Position numbers and translations under genes: made by a program. The notes beneath the pieces are model-generated. The model worked only from the letters and a program-made list of their open reading frames with translations, was not told where the DNA came from and did not search any database. A DNA stretch of 64,000 bases, taken from Actinomycetes bacterium. GTDB taxonomy: Bacteria > Actinomycetota > Acidimicrobiia > Acidimicrobiales > RAAP-2. Positions 9,001-16,907 of the stretch are shown piece after piece. The DNA lies in NCBI GenBank assembly GCA_021798955.1, contig JAJZBK010000009.1, positions 1 through 64,000 of the forward strand, written 5' to 3'. Positions within the stretch are counted from its first letter, which is position 1. The number at the start of each line of letters is the position of its first letter.

Positions 9001-9053
9001 CCCCACCGGAGCAGCGCGGGCACGACGTAGCCCCACCGGAGCGGCGCGGGCAC
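9001..9053. repeat. two copies of a 23-bp element with 30-bp period
   Basis: CCCCACCGGAGC(A/G)GCGCGGGCAC occurs at 9001-9023 and 9031-9053, in the 284-base gap between the divergent cobL and glycosyltransferase genes. A TAGCAT box at 9075-9080 may be a -10 for the glycosyltransferase operon. No further feature is visible in the gap. Confidence 0.6.
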
Positions 9054-9196
9054 AGCGGCGCGTCCAGCGCTGGCTAGCATGCTTGGCGGTCGTGTCGCCC
9101 CGTCACGCGTGCCGGTGGTCGCACAGTCAGGAGCAGAGCCCAGTCAGCAGTAGGCCGGAGGGACGGGCGGGAGCGACGTCGGCGACGGGAGGTGCG

Positions 9197-10174
9197 GTGC
9201 GCAGCGAGCTGACGGGGGGCGGCGTGGTCGGCCCCACCGGCCCCACGGGCCCCACGGGCCCCACGGGCGCTGCGCGTCGCCTGGTGGTGGTGATCGTCGC
9301 CTACGGTTCGCCGGACACCCTGGCTGCCTGCCTGGCTGCCCTCGAGGGCGCCTACCCGGTAACAGTGGTCGACAACAGCTCGTCCGTCGAGAGCGCTCGC
9401 CTGGCGGCGGCCCACGGTGCGTCCTACGACGATCCGGGCACCAACCTGGGATTCGCTGCTGCCGTCAACCGAGCCCTGGCCGATCTCGACCTTGCTGTCG
9501 ACGACGTCCTGCTCCTCAACCCCGATGCCATCGTCTCCCCCGGGACCATCGAGCGGCTCCGTCGAGTGCTGGTGGAGCGCCCGCGGGTGGCAGTGACCGC
9601 CCCGGTGCAGCAGGCTCCGGGCTCGGTGACCGCCGACCGGGTCTGGTGGCCGTTCCCTTCGCCGTGGGGACTGTGGGTCGAGGCCGTCGGGCTGGGCCGG
9701 CTCCGGACGGGTCGCCGGGCGGGGTTCGTGATCGGATCGGTCCTCTTGGTACGAGGCGAAGCGCTCATCGACGTAGGCGGGTTCGACGAACGGTTCTTCC
9801 TCTACGACGAGGAGACGGACTGGCAGCGTCGGGCGGTGGGACGTGGGTGGCAGATCGTCCTGTGCGACGAAGCCAGCGCACTGCACGAAGGGGGAGGGAC
9901 CGACCACGACGAGCGGCGACGCGAGCTGCGGTTCCACGCCGGCACGGAGCGCTACCTGCGGAAGTGGTTCGGCCCTCTGGGGTGGCAGGCAGGGCGGGCG
10001 GCGGTGGTCCTCGGGGCGGTGATCCGAGGAGTGGTCCTCCGAGGCGATCGACGTCGAGCTGCGCTGCGCCGAGCCGGGATCTACCTCGTCGGCCCCGACC
10101 GCCTTGCCCGTCGGGCCGGAGTGGTGCCGTCGGCGGTGGAGCGCATCCCCGTCCTGTCGTCGAGGCGATCGTGA
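9197..10174 (+). CDS. glycosyltransferase family 2 (WbbL/rhamnosyltransferase-like)
   Basis: About 325 residues with a GT-A fold. The N-terminus reads VVVIVAYGSPDTLAACL, followed by TVVDNSSS, the NLGFAAAVNRAL loop, LLLNPDAIV carrying the metal-binding DXD equivalent, and GGFDERFFLYDEETDW, the signature of WbbL-like transferases that add rhamnose or similar sugars to lipid-linked glycans. A basic amphipathic C-terminus suggests membrane association. I chose the GTG at 9197 because GGGAGG lies 4 bases upstream; in-frame starts at 9083 and 9092 are possible. Just after the start is a short collagen-like (GPT)4 run. It overlaps the next glycosyltransferase by one base (TGATG), so the two are translationally coupled. 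Confidence 0.85.
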   Translation: MRSELTGGGVVGPTGPTGPTGPTGAARRLVVVIVAYGSPDTLAACLAALEGAYPVTVVDNSSSVESARLAAAHGASYDDPGTNLGFAAAVNRALADLDLAVDDVLLLNPDAIVSPGTIERLRRVLVERPRVAVTAPVQQAPGSVTADRVWWPFPSPWGLWVEAVGLGRLRTGRRAGFVIGSVLLVRGEALIDVGGFDERFFLYDEETDWQRRAVGRGWQIVLCDEASALHEGGGTDHDERRRELRFHAGTERYLRKWFGPLGWQAGRAAVVLGAVIRGVVLRGDRRRAALRRAGIYLVGPDRLARRAGVVPSAVERIPVLSSRRS

Positions 10175-11319
10175 TGCCGCGGCGCGAGCGCGCACCGCTC
10201 GTGCTCGATCTCGGTGTCCTTGGGCGAAACCGGAAGGGGGTCGGACGCGTGTTGGGGGAGCTGGCTCCTCGGCTGGCGGACCGTGACCCCGAACGCTTCC
10301 GAGCGGTGTGCACCTCGGCAGCGCTACCGCTCCTCGACGGTCAGCTCGCCCGAACGGCAACGGTGGTCCCGACCGTTCCCCAGGCCGTCTGGGAGCAGGT
10401 CCTCCTGCCGGCGACCGCCGCCCGGCTGGGGGCAGGGGCCATCTACAGCCATCAGGAGTGCGGGGCCCTGTGGGGGCCGCCGTTGTTGCTCCATGTCCCC
10501 GAGGACCCAGAGGTGCGCTGGGCGCGGGAACCGGTGACGACGGCGCGCGAGGGCGCTCGACGGTCCTACAGCCGTGTGCTGCTCGGACGGTCCCTTCGGC
10601 GCGCGGCAGTCGTCACCTCCACCGCAGCGACGCTCGCCGACCTCCGGCGCAACCATGGGTTGGCGCCGACGTCGGGCGTCGTCGTTCCGCTCGGGGTCGA
10701 CCTCGCTCGGTTCCGGCCGCCGACGGAGCCCACGCACCGGCGCCCGTACTTCTTCCACCTGGCGTCCCCGGACCCCCGCGACCGGACCGACCTCGTCGTG
10801 GATGCCTATGCCCGGCTGTGTGCCCGTTCGACCAACGCACCGGCGTTGGTGATCGCCGGCAATCTGGGCACCCAGGCTGGTCTTCTCGGGGAGCGGGTCA
10901 CCCGCCATGGGATCGGTGACCGGGTGTCCCTGCACGGGTACGTCCCCGACTCGGAGCTGTCCGAGCTCTACGCCGGGGCCGTTGCCAGCGTCCACGCCTC
11001 GCCAGACGAGGGGTTCGGCCTGCAGCCCCTCGAGGCGATGGCCTGCGGCACGCTCGTCGTGTCGACCTGGGCGCCGGCGGTGGTCGAGGTGACCGAGGGC
11101 GGCGAGGTGGTGTGGGCGGAGCCGCGCACCGAGTCACTGGCCGACGCCCTCGAGAGCGCCTGGCGGGACGAGCCTCGACGGGCCCGGGCAGCGGTGGCCA
11201 ACCGCCGTCGTGCCGAGGCGCTCTCCTGGGACCGGACGGCGGCGCACCTCCACCAGCTGCTGGTGGAGCTGGCTGACCGACCGGGACGTCGCCACGGGGA
11301 AGCGAGGCCAGCTCGATGA
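10174..11319 (+). CDS. glycosyltransferase family 4
   Basis: A 381-residue GT-B retaining glycosyltransferase. N-terminal LVLDLGVLGRNRKGVGRVL is the acceptor-side loop. The donor-binding half has VVPLGVDLARFRPP, FHLASPDPRDRTD, the GYVPDSELSELYAGA segment and SPDEGFGLQPLEAMACG with the conserved EX7E pair. These enzymes use nucleotide-sugars to extend cell-wall or exopolysaccharide glycans; the sugar is not predictable. The ATG at 10174 shares its A with the TGA of the GT2 gene. Its own stop overlaps the start of a 49-residue zinc-ribbon protein (ATGA). The three genes form one operon. Confidence 0.88.
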   Translation: MPRRERAPLVLDLGVLGRNRKGVGRVLGELAPRLADRDPERFRAVCTSAALPLLDGQLARTATVVPTVPQAVWEQVLLPATAARLGAGAIYSHQECGALWGPPLLLHVPEDPEVRWAREPVTTAREGARRSYSRVLLGRSLRRAAVVTSTAATLADLRRNHGLAPTSGVVVPLGVDLARFRPPTEPTHRRPYFFHLASPDPRDRTDLVVDAYARLCARSTNAPALVIAGNLGTQAGLLGERVTRHGIGDRVSLHGYVPDSELSELYAGAVASVHASPDEGFGLQPLEAMACGTLVVSTWAPAVVEVTEGGEVVWAEPRTESLADALESAWRDEPRRARAAVANRRRAEALSWDRTAAHLHQLLVELADRPGRRHGEARPAR

Positions 11320-11465
11320 GCGGGCGCTGCCCGGTCTGCCGGCACGAGCCCGACCACGTCCCCGGCGCGCGCTCCGGTGAGGGGCGGCCAGGGTGGTGCG
11401 AGGCGTGTGATCGCTGCTGGGTCGAAGAGCGCGAGCGCGAGCGTCCGCCCCATCACGGAGGCTGA
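11316..11465 (+). CDS. 49-residue zinc-ribbon protein translationally coupled to GT4
   Basis: A small ORF beginning with an ATGA overlap on the GT4 stop codon. The peptide starts MSGRCPVCRHEPDH, then has WCEACDRCW around residues 27-35 and an acidic/basic tail ending PPHHGG. Cys5, Cys8 and the later Cys28, Cys31 and Cys34, plus His residues, could bind one zinc as a CxxC...CxxC ribbon. I know no named family with this exact layout. The perfect start/stop overlap, the paired CxxC motifs and the lack of any other use for the bases before convergent fabI (6 bases away) support a real gene. Function unknown; a partner or chaperone of the glycosyltransferases is a guess. Confidence 0.6.
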   Translation: MSGRCPVCRHEPDHVPGARSGEGRPGWCEACDRCWVEERERERPPHHGG

Positions 11466-11471
11466 GCGCGT

Positions 11472-12257
11472 TCAGGCACCCATGGCGTGGACGCCACCGT
11501 CGACGTGGACGATCTCGCCGGTCGTCTTGGGGAACAGGTCGGAGAGCAGCGCGATGCAGGCTCGAGCCACCACGCTGCCGTCGAGGACGTCCCAACCAAG
11601 CGGCGCTCGGGACGCCCACGTGTCTTCGAAGGCGGCAAAGCCGGGGATGGACTTGGCTGCCATGGTCTTGACCGGTCCGGCAGCGACGAGGTTGACGCGG
11701 ACTCCCTCGGGCCCCAGGTCACGGGCGAGGTAGCGGGCCAGTGACTCGAGTGCTGCCTTGGAGACCCCCATCCAGTCGTACGCGGGCCAGGCCACGGTGG
11801 CGTCGAAGTCGAGGCCGACTACCGAGGCCCCGCTGCCGCCACGCGCGGCGGCAGCGAGCAACGGCCGGAACGCTTCGACCAGCGCCTTGAGCGAGTAGGC
11901 GGAGACTTCGACGGCCTGACTGACCTCCTGCCAGCCGGCGCGGAAGATGTCGCCGCCGAGGCACTCGGGGGGCGCATAGCCGATGGCGTGGAGCAGTCCG
12001 TCGAGGCGGTCCCACCGTTCGGCCAGCTGGGTGCCGGCCGAGGCCACCTGGGCGGCGTCGGTGACGTCCAGCTCGAGGACGTCGGTGGGACGGGGGAGCT
12101 TTCGCGCCGTGCGCCGGGTCAGCGAGAGCCCCCGCCCGGCGCCGCTCAGGACGACGTCCGCCCCCTCTCTTTGGGCGAGCTCGGCTACGGCGAACGCCAA
12201 CGAGGCGTCAGTGAGGACGCCGGTCACGAGGAGCCTCTTGCCGTCGAGCAGTCCCAT
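11472..12257 (-). CDS. fabI: enoyl-[acyl-carrier-protein] reductase (NADH), InhA-like
   Basis: A 261-residue short-chain dehydrogenase that reduces trans-2-enoyl thioesters in the last step of fatty acid elongation. The match to InhA is close: GVLTDASLAF at 13-22 (the GIITDSSIAF loop), a Rossmann core, HAIGYAPPE around 90-98, and the catalytic pair Tyr160 and Lys167 in YDWMGVSK (InhA Tyr158 and Lys165). The C-terminal VHVDGG is also standard. Unlike mycobacteria, where inhA follows the ketoreductase gene mabA, it stands alone here with no fabG or acyl carrier gene nearby. It faces the divergent npdG gene across 145 bases with no obvious motif. Confidence 0.93.
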   Translation of the reverse strand: MGLLDGKRLLVTGVLTDASLAFAVAELAQREGADVVLSGAGRGLSLTRRTARKLPRPTDVLELDVTDAAQVASAGTQLAERWDRLDGLLHAIGYAPPECLGGDIFRAGWQEVSQAVEVSAYSLKALVEAFRPLLAAAARGGSGASVVGLDFDATVAWPAYDWMGVSKAALESLARYLARDLGPEGVRVNLVAAGPVKTMAAKSIPGFAAFEDTWASRAPLGWDVLDGSVVARACIALLSDLFPKTTGEIVHVDGGVHAMGA

Positions 12258-12402
12258 GGGCGGGCAAGGTTACCGGGTGGCGAGGTGGCCACCGGGGAGC
12301 ACCTGCCGGCCTGGCCAGGGGCGTGGCGCTTGCTGGTGGGCCGTCGTATTGCCAAAGGGCTGCGTGGCGTGGGTGACGGGCGGCGTGTGCAATGGTAGGA
12401 GC

Positions 12403-13062
12403 GTGCAGGTAGGCATTGTGGGAGGAACGGGTCCAGCCGGCCGTGGGGTCGCGTCGCGTCTCGCAGCCGCCGGGCTGTCGGTCACCCTGGGTTCGCGCGA
12501 CGAAGCCCGGGCGGCGGCTGTGGCAGAGAGCGTCGTCGGGCGCTGGCCGGAGCACGAGCTGGACGTGGTTGGTGCGAGCAACGAGCAAGCCGCTCGGTCG
12601 GAGCTGGTCGTGGTGGCGACGCCGTGGGAGGCAACCGTCGCCACCTTGGCGCCCCTCGTCGACGCACTGGCCGACAAGGTCGTCGTGTCGATGGTCAACG
12701 CCATGGCCAAGGCGGGCCGAGAGCTCCTGCCACTCGTCCCGCCCCGCGGCTCGATGGCGGCGACCGTCCAAGCCGCGCTGCCGCACTCGGCGGTGGCCGC
12801 CACCTTCCACCACCTCCCTGCCGCAGATCTCGAAGACCTGACGAGGGACCTGGACGCCGACGTGCTGGTCTGCGCCGACGACGCCGGGGCGGCGACGGTC
12901 ACCGCCGAGCTCGTCGACAGCATCGAGGGGCTCCAGGCGGTGGTGGCCGGCAGCTTGGCCCAGGCGTCCGCCGTCGAGGCGTTCACCGCCGTCCTCGTCT
13001 CGGTCAACATTCGGAACAAGGCCCACGCGTCGCTTCGGCTCACGGGGCTGCACCGTGAGTGA
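12403..13062 (+). CDS. npdG: F420H2:NADP+ oxidoreductase (NADPH-dependent F420 reductase)
   Basis: A 219-residue protein of the TIGR01915/NpdG family, which passes hydride between F420H2 and NADP+ and links the two cofactor pools. It opens with the Rossmann loop VGIVGGTGPAGRGVASRLA, then GSRDEARA, whose Arg would hold the NADP 2'-phosphate, then VVVATPWEA and VSMVNAMAKAG. The C-terminal AVVAGSLAQASAVEAFTAVLVSVN is typical. The GTG at 12403 has an AGGAG very close in front, and AATGGT sits 6 bases upstream as a possible leaderless -10; both signals are imperfect. It is 72 bases upstream of mshC. It supports F420 use by the oxidoreductase at the window start. Confidence 0.9.
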   Translation: MQVGIVGGTGPAGRGVASRLAAAGLSVTLGSRDEARAAAVAESVVGRWPEHELDVVGASNEQAARSELVVVATPWEATVATLAPLVDALADKVVVSMVNAMAKAGRELLPLVPPRGSMAATVQAALPHSAVAATFHHLPAADLEDLTRDLDADVLVCADDAGAATVTAELVDSIEGLQAVVAGSLAQASAVEAFTAVLVSVNIRNKAHASLRLTGLHRE

Positions 13063-13134
13063 CGTGGAGGTGGGGGGCTCGAGGGCGCGCCGCGGGCAGC
13101 GGCCGGTGGCCGCCGTCCAATCCTCGGAGCAGGA

Positions 13135-14277
13135 GTGCAAGCGGTGATCCGGCTCTATGACTCGTCCCAGCGGGCCGTCGTGCCGCTCGAGCTCGGGCCG
13201 GTGGTGTCCCTCTACTCCTGTGGCATCACCCCCTACGACGCCGCCCATCTTGGCCACGCCGAGGTCTACCTGACCTTCGACGTCCTCCAGCGACGGCTGC
13301 GTGACCTCGGCCACGAGACCCGTTGCGTCCGCAACGTCACGGACGTCGACGACGACATCCTGCGCAAGGCTCGTGAGCTCGGCGTCCACTACCTCGACCT
13401 GGCTGCCGAGGAGATCGCCCGGTTCGACGCCGACATGACGGCCCTCGGGCTCGTCCCCGCCTGGTCAGAGCCGCGAGCCACCTCGGCCATTCCCGACATC
13501 CTGACGCTCGTCGGAGAGGCATTGGAGTCGGGGCACGCGTACCAGTCCGGGGGTGCCGTCTACTTCGACGTGACCACCTTCGAACGCTTCGGGTCGGTGA
13601 GCCACGCCGATGAGGCGACGATGCTGGTGCTCGCCGCCGAGCACGGGGGGAGCCCAGGCGACCCCAACAAGCGTCACCCGCTCGACTTCGTGCTGTGGCA
13701 GCCATCCCTCCCTGACGAGCCGGCCTGGGAGTCGCGATGGGGGCCCGGACGTCCCGGGTGGCACATCGAGTGCTCGGCGTTGGCCATGCGGGAGCTCGGA
13801 CAGACGGTCGACATCCACGGGGGTGGACGCGACCTGATCTTCCCGCATCACGAGTGCGAGACGGCGCAGTCCGAGGCGGTGACTGGCGTCCGCTTCGTCC
13901 GCTACTGGCTACACGTGGGCTTGGTCGGTCTCGGTGGAGCGAAGATGTCCAAGTCGCTGGGGAACCTCGTGTTCGTCAGCGACCTGTTGAAGTCGTGGGA
14001 GCCGCCGGTCGTCCGGCTCGCCTTACTGGGCCACCACTATCGGCACGACTGGGAGTGGTCGAACGAGGACCTGGTCCGAGCGGCGGCTCGCCTCGAGCGA
14101 TGGCGCGGCGCGCCTGACCGGCCGGGCTCGGAGGCGGCGGCGGGTGTCGTCGACCGCGTCCGGCAGCACGTCGACTCGGACCTCGACACCCCGGGGGCGC
14201 TGGGCGCCCTCGACGAGGCGGCGTCGGCCGGGCTGCCAGTCGGTGAGGGAGCGCGATTGCTGGGGGTCGAGCTGTGA
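13135..14277 (+). CDS. mshC: cysteine:1D-myo-inositol 2-amino-2-deoxy-glucopyranoside ligase
   Basis: A 380-residue CysRS-like enzyme of mycothiol synthesis that joins cysteine to GlcN-inositol with ATP. It is too short for CysRS and lacks the anticodon-binding half. MshC-type signatures are present: CGITPYDAAHLGHA (CysRS has CGxTVYD), NVTDVDDDIL, GWHIECSALAM, FPHHECE and KMSKSLGNLVFVS followed by RLALLGHHYRHDWEW. Zinc ligands Cys29, the Cys of HIECS and the HHECE His and Glu are all kept. The start could be GTG 13135 or GTG 13144; the latter has AGGAG 8 bases upstream. It overlaps thrS by GTGA, an arrangement I do not know from mycobacteria. Other msh genes are not in the window. Confidence 0.88.
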   Translation: MQAVIRLYDSSQRAVVPLELGPVVSLYSCGITPYDAAHLGHAEVYLTFDVLQRRLRDLGHETRCVRNVTDVDDDILRKARELGVHYLDLAAEEIARFDADMTALGLVPAWSEPRATSAIPDILTLVGEALESGHAYQSGGAVYFDVTTFERFGSVSHADEATMLVLAAEHGGSPGDPNKRHPLDFVLWQPSLPDEPAWESRWGPGRPGWHIECSALAMRELGQTVDIHGGGRDLIFPHHECETAQSEAVTGVRFVRYWLHVGLVGLGGAKMSKSLGNLVFVSDLLKSWEPPVVRLALLGHHYRHDWEWSNEDLVRAAARLERWRGAPDRPGSEAAAGVVDRVRQHVDSDLDTPGALGALDEAASAGLPVGEGARLLGVEL

Positions 14278-16277
14278 GCAGTGACGTCGAGATCGAGGTA
14301 GTCCTACCCGACGGGTCGCACCGGTCCCTCCCCGAGGGAGCGACCGGTGCGGACCTGGCGGCGTCGATCGGCCGACGTCTGGCTCGCGACGCCGTGGCCG
14401 TCACCGTCGACGGCAAGCTCACCGACCTCGCTCGGCCGTTGCCCGGGGGTGCGACGGTGTCCATCGTGACCGCCGGCTCGGACCTCGGTCGCGACGTGCT
14501 GCGGCACTCGACCGCCCACGTCCTCGCCCAGGCCGTCCTCCGGCTGTGGCCGGGCGCCAAGTACGCCATCGGGCCGGTCATCGAGGACGGCTTCTACTAC
14601 GACTTCGCCCTCCCTGGTGGCGCCCACTTCAGCGAGGAGGACCTGGTCCGGATCGACGCCGAGATGCGGGCGATCATCGCCGAGGACCAGCCCTTCGTTC
14701 GGCACGAGCACACCATCGAGGAGGGTCTCGTCCTCTTCGGAGACCAGCCGTTCAAGCTCGAGATCATCGAGGCAGTCCGCGACGGGGCGACCGAGGTGGA
14801 CGCCAGCAGGACCGACGGTGGCGACGTGGTGTCGGTCTACTGGAACGCGCCCGGCTTCTCCGACCTGTGCCGGGGCCCGCACGTCCCCTCCACTCGCTCG
14901 TTGGGCCACTTCGCCCTGATGCGGGTGGCCGGAGCGTACTGGCGGGGTGACGAGCGGCGCCCGCAGCTGCAGCGGATCTACGGCACGGCCTGGGAGTCCG
15001 AGGCGGCACTGGCCGAGCACCTCGAGCGGTTGGCCGAGGCCGAGCGGCGGGACCACCGCAAGCTCGGGCTCGAGCTCGACCTGTTCTCGTTCCCCGAGGA
15101 GATCGGATCGGGTCTGCCGGTCTTCCATCCGAGAGGCGGCCTCGTCCGGCGCCTCATGGAGGACTACTCCCGTCAGCGCCATGCCGCGGCGGGCTATGAG
15201 TTCGTGGCCACGCCGCACATCACGAAGGCCGAGCTCTTCGAGACCTCGGGGCACCTCGACTGGTTCGCCGAGGGGATGTTCCCACCGATGCAGCTCGACG
15301 GCGGGCAGGACTACTACCTCAAGCCGATGAACTGCCCGTTCCACGTGCTCATCTTCAAGAGCCGTCAGCGTTCCTACCGCGAGCTGCCGCTCCGGCTCTT
15401 CGAGTTCGGCACCGTGTACCGCTACGAGAAGTCCGGGGTCGTCCACGGCCTGACCAGGGTCCGCGGCATGACCCAAGACGACGCCCACCTGTTCTGCACT
15501 CGCGAACAGATGGCCGACGAGCTGCGGACCACCTTGGCGTTCGTGTTGTCGGTCCTCCGTGACTACGGCTTGGCCGACTTCTACCTCGAGCTGTCGACCA
15601 GGCCCGAAGGAAAGGCCGTGGGCACGGAGGAGGAGTGGGAGGAGGCGACCGACACGCTGCGGACCGCCGCGCTTGCTATGGACCTCGACCTCGTGCTCGA
15701 CGAGGGTGGCGGCGCCTTCTACGGTCCCAAGATCTCGGTCCAAGCCAAGGACGCCATCGGGCGAACCCATCAGATGTCGACCATCCAGCTCGACTTCCAG
15801 ACCCCACAGCGCTTCGGCTGCGAGTACGTCGGCGCCGACAACGCCCGTCATCGGCCGATCATGATCCACCGGGCGCTGTTCGGCAGTGTCGAACGGTTCT
15901 TCGCCATCCTCCTCGAGCACTACGCCGGTGCTCTGCCCGTGTGGCTAGCTCCAGAGCAGGCGCGGGTCCTGCCCGTACGGGACGACCACGGTTCCTACGC
16001 GTCCAAGGTGGCCGATCGACTTGCTGCCGTCGGAGGCCGGGTCAGCGTCGAAGGGGCCACCGAGCCCCTCGGTGCGCGGATCCGTCGCGCCAAGCTGGCC
16101 AAGGTCCCCTACGTACTGGTCGTCGGGGACGACGACGTGGCAGCCGGAACCGTAGGGGTCAACCGGCGGGGGTCGGACCGGCCCGAGCGCGGCGTGGCGC
16201 TCACTGCGTTCACCGACGAGCTCGAGGCTGTCGTGGCTGAGCGCCGGAACGAGGACGTGCCCGCGGGGGGGCGATGA
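14274..16277 (+). CDS. thrS: threonine-tRNA ligase
   Basis: A 667-residue class II synthetase with the full bacterial domain set. An N-terminal TGS domain (about 1-65) is followed by the editing domain with HSTAHVLAQAV and the zinc-type CRGPH segment, the catalytic core with FEFGTVYRYEKSGVVHGLTRVRG (motif 2 region, given here in part), DDAHLFC, and the motif 3 HRALFGSVERF, then an anticodon-binding domain ending before residue 660. Ligands for the active-site zinc are in MNCPFH and later His residues. The GTG start overlaps the mshC stop. It heads the thrS-HIT-pgsA-patA-pimA order shared with mycobacteria. Confidence 0.97.
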   Translation: MSSDVEIEVVLPDGSHRSLPEGATGADLAASIGRRLARDAVAVTVDGKLTDLARPLPGGATVSIVTAGSDLGRDVLRHSTAHVLAQAVLRLWPGAKYAIGPVIEDGFYYDFALPGGAHFSEEDLVRIDAEMRAIIAEDQPFVRHEHTIEEGLVLFGDQPFKLEIIEAVRDGATEVDASRTDGGDVVSVYWNAPGFSDLCRGPHVPSTRSLGHFALMRVAGAYWRGDERRPQLQRIYGTAWESEAALAEHLERLAEAERRDHRKLGLELDLFSFPEEIGSGLPVFHPRGGLVRRLMEDYSRQRHAAAGYEFVATPHITKAELFETSGHLDWFAEGMFPPMQLDGGQDYYLKPMNCPFHVLIFKSRQRSYRELPLRLFEFGTVYRYEKSGVVHGLTRVRGMTQDDAHLFCTREQMADELRTTLAFVLSVLRDYGLADFYLELSTRPEGKAVGTEEEWEEATDTLRTAALAMDLDLVLDEGGGAFYGPKISVQAKDAIGRTHQMSTIQLDFQTPQRFGCEYVGADNARHRPIMIHRALFGSVERFFAILLEHYAGALPVWLAPEQARVLPVRDDHGSYASKVADRLAAVGGRVSVEGATEPLGARIRRAKLAKVPYVLVVGDDDVAAGTVGVNRRGSDRPERGVALTAFTDELEAVVAERRNEDVPAGGR

Positions 16278-16810
16278 CGCTCGACCAGCTGTGGGCCGGG
16301 TGGAGGAACGCCTACGTGACGGGCCTCACTGCCCGACCTCCCGACCTCGGGGAAGGAGGGGCGGCGGAGCCGGGCGACGACGAGGAGTGCGTCTTCTGCC
16401 GGATCGTCGCCAGTGGCGACCCGTCCGCGGACAACGGTGTGGTCGCCCGGGGAGCGCGGTGCGTGACGGTGCTCAACGCCTACCCGTATGCACCCGGCCA
16501 CCTGCTCGTCATGCCGCGTCGCCACGTCGCCAGCCTCGCCGAGCTCGACGCCGACGAACGGAGCGACTTGTGGACGATGGTCGAAGACGCCCTGTCGGCC
16601 ATCGAGGCCGCCTACGCCCCTGAGGGCATGAACATGGGGGCGAACCTGGGCCCCGCGGCCGGGGCGGGGATCCCCCGGCACGTCCATGTCCACGCGGTGC
16701 CCCGGTGGGCCGGGGACACCAACTTCATGACGACCGTCGCCGGGGTCCGCGTGCTCCCCGAGTCGCTCCCCGACACGTGGGCGAAGCTCCACGGCTCCTG
16801 GCCGGCGTGA
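16274..16810 (+). CDS. HIT family hydrolase / Ap4A phosphorylase-like protein
   Basis: A 178-residue histidine-triad protein acting on dinucleotide polyphosphates or similar nucleotide-linked substrates. CVFCRIVASGDPSADNG places two Cys of a possible zinc site at the start of the fold; the active-site triad is HVHVHAVPRW near residue 137, preceded by LGPAAGAGIPRH. About 38 extra N-terminal residues precede the domain, as in the mycobacterial homologue Rv2613c between thrS and pgsA. It overlaps thrS by ATGA. The preserved position suggests a link to phospholipid or aminoacyl-tRNA metabolism, but the physiological substrate is unknown. Confidence 0.9.
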   Translation: MTLDQLWAGWRNAYVTGLTARPPDLGEGGAAEPGDDEECVFCRIVASGDPSADNGVVARGARCVTVLNAYPYAPGHLLVMPRRHVASLAELDADERSDLWTMVEDALSAIEAAYAPEGMNMGANLGPAAGAGIPRHVHVHAVPRWAGDTNFMTTVAGVRVLPESLPDTWAKLHGSWPA

Positions 16811-16878
16811 CGGGCTCGGTCGGCGGGCTCGGTCGGCGGGCAGCCTGTTCCCAGGCCAGATCGCCGGGGATGCGGTGG
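16811..16878. other. gap before pgsA with a short direct repeat
   Basis: The gap after the HIT gene starts with a duplicated CGGGCTCGGTCGG block between about 16810 and 16840. No gene fits here. The pgsA promoter follows. Confidence 0.4.
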
Positions 16879-16902
16879 TAGCCTGATCCCAGCAGGGAGG
16901 AG
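16879..16902 (+). promoter_or_regulatory. pgsA -10 box and Shine-Dalgarno
   Basis: TAGCCT at 16879-16884 is a plausible -10 box. GGGAGGAG at 16895-16902 is a strong ribosome-binding site 5 bases before the ATG at 16908. This suggests that pgsA and the PIM genes can be transcribed apart from thrS and the HIT gene. Confidence 0.5.
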
Positions 16903-16907
16903 CTTGC

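Noticed and set aside
9083-9196. Longer N-terminus for the GT2 protein
   Set aside because: The added residues are unconserved, while GTG 9197 has a GGGAGG ribosome site at good distance; kept only as an alternative.
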